Shown here one piece after another: positions 58,075 to 64,000 of a DNA stretch of 64,000 bases. Position numbers and translations under genes: made by a program. The DNA is taken from assembly GCA_003255065.1 (NCBI GenBank), contig QAOA01003969.1, positions 51,749 to 115,748 on the forward strand. Direction: 5' to 3'. The stretch comes from Cercis canadensis. Its lineage: Eukaryota > Streptophyta > Magnoliopsida > Fabales > Fabaceae. The notes under the pieces are model-generated. The model worked only from the letters and a program-made list of their open reading frames with translations. It had not been told where the DNA came from and ran no database searches. The number at the start of each line of letters is the position of its first letter. Position 1 is the first letter of the stretch.

Positions 58075-59271
58075 TCACCCTGTTGCCATGCTCTCTCCTG
58101 CAATGCTGAACCATGGGTGCCCTGTCAAAAGAAACCCATTAAGAATCTGCTTGGCTACTCAGAAAACAGAGGAAAATTTATGAATTTACATGTAATACGA
58201 CCGGAAAAAATCTCTAATTAAGAAAAATCTCCCAACCAGAAAATAAAAAAAGTAAACTTTCAAAGGAAATATGCATGTAACAGAAGAAAATTACCCAAAA
58301 AACTGTTTGGTTGCAGAGAAAATAGATGAGATTCTATGTTTCAAATACACTTTCTCTTCATCTCGGAACCGGGCAATCTCAGATTACAGAAAATCAACTT
58401 ACTCAGAAAATAAAAGCACAAACTTCACTCAAACTGCATGAAAAAGAACATAACAGAGCAGGGATTTTCACATACAGTAACACTTACTCAAAACTTGCTC
58501 TGCTGAGAACCTTCTAGAAACGTCTCTAGAAAGCATTCTCCGGAGCAGATCCTTCGCCGCCGACGAGACATCTTGAAAAACCCTGCTTGGGAACCTCAAG
58601 TTCCCTCTAAGCACCGCCTCAAAAATCTCCACCGCAGAATCGCCATAAAAGGGCGGAAACCCAGCCAGCATTACATACAAAACGACACCAGCACTCCACA
58701 CATCAACTTTCTCGTTGTACTCACCGCCGGCGAGAACCTCCGGCGCCACGTAATACGGGGTCCCCACTACCCCACTCATCAGTTCACCCTCCTTGATCAT
58801 CTCAGCCGACCCGAAGTCGGCCAGCTTGAGCTGGTTCTCCTCGTCGAAGAGTATATTATCCGGCTTGATGTCCCGGTGAGCCACGCCGAGCCTGTGGCAG
58901 TGCGCGACGGCTTGCATTAGCTGCCGCATAACGGACGCAGCCTCGGGTTCGGGTATGACCCGTGAGATGACCCGGGAATGGAGATCCGATGAACTACAGA
59001 GGTCAATGACCATGTGGAGGTAGGTTTCGTCCTCGTAGACGCCGTGGACGGCGGTGATGTGAGGGTGAGGAGAGAGAAGGTGGAGGATCTTGGGCTCAGT
59101 GAGGAGGCACTGGACGTCGAGGGAGTCTCCCGCGGAAATAACCCGTTTATCGATGGATTTGACGGCGAAGGATTCACCGGAGTCCACGGCGGCGCAGCGG
59201 GAAACGACGCCGAATCGTCCGCGGCCGAGCTCTGAGAAAATTACGTAGTCTCGTTTGAGAAGTTCAGTCAT
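58075..59271 (-). CDS. PPCK: Phosphoenolpyruvate carboxylase kinase (PPCK)
   Basis: Exons 59271-58488 and 58121-58075 (minus) give 276 residues, the usual PPCK length: a bare kinase domain without the EF-hands of its CDPK relatives. The enzyme phosphorylates the N-terminal serine of PEP carboxylase in the cytosol and makes it less sensitive to malate. Motifs: GRGRFG (16-21), K38, E59, HRDIKPDN (132-139, D134), DFG (152-154), APE (176-178). The 366-base intron (GTAAGTG...TTGACAG) lies after the VL codons near the end, and splicing gives RHPWF then SIAGESMATG. This late intron is typical of PPCK genes. If it is retained, the frame ends after L with SKCYCM-stop. The ATG at 59271 is chosen because the TATA box is 59 bases upstream and the family starts this way; an in-frame upstream ATG at 59412 lies beyond the TATA box. 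Exon 1 is GC-rich against AT-rich flanks. A P1BS site is just upstream. Confidence 0.95.
58122..58487 (-). other. PPCK intron
   Basis: 366 bases, GTAAGTG donor and TTTTGACAG acceptor on the minus strand. It contains in-frame stops soon after the donor. Confidence 0.9.
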
Positions 59272-59329
59272 CAGTAAAAGTTTCAAGATTCTCCGTAATT
59301 TGCGAAGTCTACGATGGAAGGGAACCCGT

Positions 59330-59337
59330 TTTAAATA
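59330..59337 (-). promoter_or_regulatory. TATA box of PPCK
   Basis: TATTTAAA on the minus strand, 59 bases before the ATG; it predicts a short leader of about 30 bases. Confidence 0.65.
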
Positions 59338-59369
59338 AGGGAAGCGGTAGGTTTCGGAATTTTGCGGAG

Positions 59370-59377
59370 GAATATTC
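59370..59377. promoter_or_regulatory. P1BS (PHR1-type) site of PPCK
   Basis: GAATATTC, identical to the two sites before the second PHT1 gene and only about 35 bases upstream of the PPCK TATA box. Confidence 0.6.
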
Positions 59378-59466
59378 GGTATGTTAAGGATAAGCCAATG
59401 GGCGAGCACCACGTACGAGATCCAACGGCTGAAGGTACCGGTTTAACTGTAAGCCGTGGGATAAGA

Positions 59467-59917
59467 AACAGGCTTGGTGTTTGTTTGAATTACAGGAGTA
59501 CCCCTTGCTGCACTCTGAAGGTCGGAATGATGGGAGCACACGATTCCGTACAGGTTGAGAATCGGGGTGGATTAGGAATTTGCTTAGATTCGTAATTTTC
59601 AAAACACTTTATTTGGTTAAAATTTTATTATTAGTAGTCTTGTTTTAGTAAGTAATTTATAAAGATTATTATAAATTTTCATTGAAACATANAACAGGCT
59701 TGGTGTTTATTTGAATTACAGGAGTACCCCTTGCTGCACTCTGAAGGTCGGAATGATGGGAGCACACGATTCCGTACAGGTTGAGAATCGGGGTGGATTA
59801 GGAATTTGCTTAGATTCGTAATTTTCAAAACACTTTATTTGGTTAAAATTTTATTATTAGTAGTCTTGTTTTAGTAAGTAATTTATAAAGATTATTATAA
59901 ATTTTCATTGAAACATA
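59467..59917. repeat. 225-bp direct copy pair around a single N (probable assembly artefact)
   Basis: Copies 59467-59691 and 59693-59917, N at 59692. At least one base differs (TGTTTGTTTG against TGTTTATTTG). It lies in the PPCK upstream region. Confidence 0.9.
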
Positions 59918-60489
59918 CAGTATACATTGACCTTAAAATAAATATGATAGGACGAGGATTCGAACTTAAGATTTCAATTATTTTTATAGGTTTTTAAATT
60001 AATTATGTTGTGTCTGCCTTATATGAAAAATTTAATTGAATTTAGAGTAATTTTAATGGATCTAATTTTGTCAAGTATGTAAATATAAAAATGATTATCA
60101 TTGCTTTAAAATTATGTGTATTGTTTGACATTAATGTGTAGCCTGTTGTTGTTGGTATTGATAAGATGATTGGCTTTGTTCCTAAATTTGGATGAATGAA
60201 TCAGAAGGCAGATGAAATTGTTAATGTAGAGATCACTAGAGAGCAAACTCGGAAAGTATAGAAAAGATTGCAAATCAGAGACTGCAAAGGAAAATCTATA
60301 ATTATATCCTTTAAATCTTCTAGATGCAAAATTAGCAAAATACATTTCAAGGATGCCTTTAAAGCATTGGATTGGAAATTTAAAAGGAAATAGAATAAGA
60401 AGAGAAAGAAATAAAGCATAGATGATTTTCTTTTATTAGTTTATATTTTTATTAAATAATTTATTATACATCTATATCAGTATGTGACA
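59918..60489. other. Intergenic, no gene seen
   Basis: AT-rich; a box-B-like GGATTCGAACTTAAG near 59950 hints at another SINE relic. Confidence 0.5.
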
Positions 60490-60774
60490 ACACAAATGAA
60501 TTTGTTGCATGCTCATAGGATCTGTGGCTCCAAGATGGCGACGTGTTCCTAATTTGGGCATTATATGTGGATTAAACACAGATGCATGCATCAAGAGCTT
60601 GTTTGGTTCTGAGAATAAAATTTTATAGAATNACACAAATGAATTTGTTTCATGCTCATAGGAGCTGTGGCTCCAAGATGGCGACGTGTTCCTAATTTGG
60701 GCATTATATGTGGATTAAACACAGATGCATGCATCAAGAGCTTGTTTGGTTCTGAGAATAAAATTTTATAGAAT
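60490..60774. repeat. 142-bp direct copy pair around a single N (probable assembly artefact)
   Basis: Copies 60490-60631 and 60633-60774, N at 60632. Differences such as GTTGCATG/GTTTCATG and GGATCTG/GGAGCTG suggest two alleles. Confidence 0.9.
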
Positions 60775-60989
60775 GGGAATGGGAATGGGTATGGAATATA
60801 TTGAAATGAATTATAACAATTCTTTTTCATCGTTTGGTTCTGTGAAAAATGAAATGCTAGTCCTTCAATTCTATTTCGTATTTATATTTGGTATGCAGAA
60901 TTATTGTAAAATTTAATCATCACTGTAATTAAGTGACATAAATAACAAAAAACAAATAAAACATTAACTCATTCCTAATAGTTTTTTTG

Positions 60990-61417
60990 GGAAAAGTCTT
61001 AAAAACTCCTTGAACTATGTTCTTGTTGCGTTTTACCCCTCATGCTTCAAAAACATAGAAAATACCTCTTTGAACTTTCAAAATGTGCACTTTACCCCCA
61101 ACCCTGATGTCCGTCCATTAATGTGCACATGATGTGATTAATCTAAGCCATAGTGCAATTTTATAAGGGTATAAATGAAAATAAATTTATAAAAATTGGG
61201 GTCAAAAAATAATATTTAAAGAGTTTTTGGGTCAAATTATAATATTCAAATCCCTTCTTCCTTCTATTAATGGACGGACGTTAGGGTCGTGGGGGGTAAA
61301 GTGCACATTTTAAAAGTTCAAGAAAACATTTCCTACGTTATTGAAGCATGAGAGGTAAAGCGCAACAAAAACATAGTTAGGAATTCACAAAAGCATGAGG
61401 GTTTTTAGGACTTTTCC
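60990..61417. mobile_element. Foldback MITE with about 120-bp arms
   Basis: Left arm GGAAAAGTCTTAAAAACTCC, later AATGTGCACTTTACCCCC; right arm read backwards GGAAAAGTCCTAAAAACCCT, later AATGTGCACTTTACCCCC. Inner ends meet at TCCGTCCATTAAT on both sides. Confidence 0.7.
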
Positions 61418-61500
61418 TTTTTTTTTTTTATGACTTTGAATTCATGGAATTCACAACCTCTTAAGACGATCTCAGTATCATTCAGCTACAACTGGGTTGG
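61418..61500 (-). repeat. Short tRNA-derived SINE, family 1 (minus strand)
   Basis: Read on the minus strand: CAGTTGTAGCTGAATGATAC, TGAGATCGTCTTAAGAGG, then an A tail (T run at 61418-61429). It directly abuts the foldback MITE at 60990-61417. Confidence 0.55.
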
Positions 61501-61858
61501 TATTCTTAATAGTTAGGAATCATTGTTCTCCACTCTCAAAAGGGTAGTATTATTCTTGTATTTGCAAAATTAGACATGTAATGGAATCATTATTTTGATT
61601 TTTTTTTTCTCAATACCAATCGACTACAAATCATTTGGTATTTCTAATAATTAGGAATCATTGTTCTCCACTGTCAAAGGGGAAGTATTATTCTTGTATT
61701 TGCAAAATTAGACGTGCAATAGAATCATTATTTTGAAAAAAATTTCTCAATACCAATCGATTACAAATTGTTTGGTATTTCTAATAGCTTTTCCGGTCTC
61801 AAAGGGAAAGCATTATTCTTGTGTTTGCAAAATTAGACATGGAATGAAATCATTATTT
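61497..61858. repeat. Three tandem units of about 138 bp
   Basis: TTGGTATT(T)CT starts units at 61497, 61635 and 61772. Each contains TTATTCTTGTATTTGCAAAA (or a near match), TTAGACATGTAATGGAATC and, in the first two, CTCAATACCAATCGACTAC. The third unit is partial. Confidence 0.8.
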
Positions 61859-62369
61859 CAAGAATTTGTTCTCCCATCAAATTAACATGGGTATCTTCAT
61901 TCCGAGGTAGTAATTTTTTTATTCCATGTTCAAATAAGCATACTTTTAAGAGTTTTTTTTTTCTTTTAATTTTCTTTTTCAGACTACACAATAGGGTATA
62001 TTCCACTTCCTTGTTGTCAATAAAACTAGAATATAAAATTTATTTTGGTGAATAAAAAATTTAAAAGCTATGTAAAATGCTCTTTTGGGGGAAATTTTTT
62101 AGTATGTAAGATACTCTAGCTCTAAGAGATTATGCACCATAATTAAAAAATAATTACTAACAAGATTCAAACTAAAGACCTTTTTAATCGACATAACTTG
62201 ACCCTACTAATTATCTAAACTCTTGTTAGGAAAATATATAATTACTAAAGTATTTCTTTTAAGAATTTATTTTATTATGTGTGTAAAGTAAAATATGAAA
62301 AATGATTATTTTTTTTAATGATAAATATCTTCAAGTAAATTTTCGTATACCAAAATTAAATTCTTTTTT
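61859..62369. other. Intergenic, no gene seen
   Basis: AT-rich; nothing recognised. Confidence 0.6.
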
Positions 62370-62530
62370 AAGTGATTTGAAAGGTACACCTCTCACGTCA
62401 TATGTATTCAAGAGAAAAAATTTCTTAAAAATTGGTCATAGGATTCAAACTTTAACTAACTTAAATAAATTTATTATATTCTTATTACCATATCAAACTT
62501 TTGAAATTCATGAAAGATGTATTTAGTTAT
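62370..62530. repeat. Dispersed repeat, copy 2
   Basis: Shares GGTACACCTCTCACGT, TTCAAGAGAAAAAA and ATAAATTTATT blocks, in order, with 46745-46915. Confidence 0.5.
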
Positions 62531-62749
62531 TGATATTATAGCTTTGATTTAATTTCATATGGAAAAACTGAACTTCGTGGAAAGACAGACAGATTTTTGA
62601 TTCCTAGTGTATTATCACAAATGGGACCCACACTACCAGTCTACCAGACACAGAGACCAAGTTGAAGTTTGATGCTGGCATGCTTTTTGTACGACCAAAG
62701 CTTCTATTTCAGGCAAATTTACAGTAATAATACTGTTTAATAAAATAAT

Positions 62750-63087
62750 TACGGATTTAGGATAGTTTTGAAACAATTTACCGAAATGGGTTAGTTTTTT
62801 TTTGCTAAAAAACGCTGATGCGTTTTATCATAAAAACGCTAAACAAAACTGCGTTTTAAACAAAAAACGCAAAAAGCGAAGCGCGTTTTGTTAAAGAAAA
62901 CGCGGTTTCATATTACAAAAAACGCGAAATGGGTTTTTAACCGTGGGGCCGAAAATGGTTTGAAGAAAACGTTGATTCAATCAGAGTTTCTTGAAGAAAA
63001 CTCTGTTTGAAACAGAGTTTTCTATTGAAAACGCTGATTCAATCAGAGTTTCTTGAAGAAAACTCTTTTTGAAACAGAGTTTTCTAT
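62750..63087. mobile_element. Foldback element E, left part only (core words AAAACGC and GAAAACTCTG)
   Basis: The arm contains ACAATTTACCGAAATGGG, close to CTATTTATTGAAATGGG in element A. Then AAAACGC/GCGTTTT words run in both orientations (62812-62930). Then two copies of a 61-base unit start near 62967 and 63028 (TTGATTCAATCAGAGTTTCT), each with a small hairpin GAAACAGAGTTTTC against GAAAACTCTG. The element runs into the gap; its right end is missing. Confidence 0.5.
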
Positions 63088-63847
63088 NNNNNNNNNNNNN
63101 NNNNNNNNNNNNNNNNNNNNNNNNNNNNNNNNNNNNNNNNNNNNNNNNNNNNNNNNNNNNNNNNNNNNNNNNNNNNNNNNNNNNNNNNNNNNNNNNNNNN
63201 NNNNNNNNNNNNNNNNNNNNNNNNNNNNNNNNNNNNNNNNNNNNNNNNNNNNNNNNNNNNNNNNNNNNNNNNNNNNNNNNNNNNNNNNNNNNNNNNNNNN
63301 NNNNNNNNNNNNNNNNNNNNNNNNNNNNNNNNNNNNNNNNNNNNNNNNNNNNNNNNNNNNNNNNNNNNNNNNNNNNNNNNNNNNNNNNNNNNNNNNNNNN
63401 NNNNNNNNNNNNNNNNNNNNNNNNNNNNNNNNNNNNNNNNNNNNNNNNNNNNNNNNNNNNNNNNNNNNNNNNNNNNNNNNNNNNNNNNNNNNNNNNNNNN
63501 NNNNNNNNNNNNNNNNNNNNNNNNNNNNNNNNNNNNNNNNNNNNNNNNNNNNNNNNNNNNNNNNNNNNNNNNNNNNNNNNNNNNNNNNNNNNNNNNNNNN
63601 NNNNNNNNNNNNNNNNNNNNNNNNNNNNNNNNNNNNNNNNNNNNNNNNNNNNNNNNNNNNNNNNNNNNNNNNNNNNNNNNNNNNNNNNNNNNNNNNNNNN
63701 NNNNNNNNNNNNNNNNNNNNNNNNNNNNNNNNNNNNNNNNNNNNNNNNNNNNNNNNNNNNNNNNNNNNNNNNNNNNNNNNNNNNNNNNNNNNNNNNNNNN
63801 NNNNNNNNNNNNNNNNNNNNNNNNNNNNNNNNNNNNNNNNNNNNNNN
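63088..63847. other. Assembly gap (760 N)
   Basis: Unknown sequence. Open frames drawn across it are not real evidence of a gene. Confidence 1.
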
Positions 63848-64000
63848 TTTGATGTAATTATTATTTTTCTAAGATTAGAAAATTTCTTCTCATTTTTAGA
63901 ATTAGTACTCTTAAAAAAGAAGAAAACACAAATTAATATTAAAATGTTTCAACAATTCAGAGGATAATGGCTTTAGTAATTGTAGTTTGAAGTAAATGTC
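63848..64000. other. Short tail after the gap
   Basis: 153 AT-rich bases; nothing recognised. Confidence 0.6.

Noticed and set aside
58468-58487. PPCK ending at 58468 without an intron
   Set aside because: It ends in SKCYCM, while splicing at a strong GTAAGTG donor restores the conserved RHPWF end.
59272-59412. Longer PPCK reading frame starting at 59412
   Set aside because: The extra 47 residues lie upstream of the TATA box and are not part of the PPCK family; 59271 gives the usual start.
63053-63967. Long open frames running to about 300 codons near the right end
   Set aside because: They exist only because they cross 760 unknown bases; real bases at either side code nothing recognisable.

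Overview
The window looks like nuclear DNA of a dicot plant, probably a heterozygous species assembled from short contigs. The evidence is AT-rich intergenic DNA full of transposon relics, genes with GT-AG introns, and plant-only families. No prokaryotic features are seen. Five protein genes can be supported: a type 1 protein phosphatase catalytic subunit of the plant TOPP group (+, 3833-10130, four exons, last exon only 18 nt); two high-affinity phosphate transporters of the PHT1 family (+, 25048-26649 and 43377-44948, intronless coding regions, each with a 5'UTR intron); a small secreted cysteine-rich TPD1-like protein (-, 48422-49295, two exons); and a phosphoenolpyruvate carboxylase kinase (PPCK) (-, 58075-59271, two exons).

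Layout. 1-1.7 kb: relic that resembles the LTR/primer-site end of a Ty3/gypsy element. 3.2-10.5 kb: phosphatase gene. 10.5-23.5 kb: repeats, including a foldback element nested in a MITE, LTR/TRIM relics, SINE-like copies and a 38-N gap. 23.5-26.9 kb: first PHT1 gene. 27-41.6 kb: repeats, including a candidate Helitron and several MITE families. 41.6-45.1 kb: second PHT1 gene. 45-58 kb: repeats around the TPD1-like gene, with a MULE-type element, a 5'-truncated LINE, a 92-bp SINE with a 16-bp target duplication and an 824-bp foldback element. 57.9-59.4 kb: PPCK. 60-64 kb: repeats and a 760-N gap that starts inside another foldback element.

Three genes have a shared theme. PHT1 proteins import phosphate, and PPCK phosphorylates PEP carboxylase and is classically induced by phosphate starvation. 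All three carry a P1BS-type GNATATNC site (binding site of PHR1-type regulators) close to the predicted TATA or leader. The most unusual non-genic signal is a set of foldback elements that share terminal arms, some with about 9-bp target duplications. Their cores are built from a short GC-containing word repeated in both orientations, and the word differs between elements.

Many single Ns are flanked by equal-length direct copies (28-225 bp). These look like unmerged contig overlaps, not real duplications, and some copies differ by single bases as alleles would.
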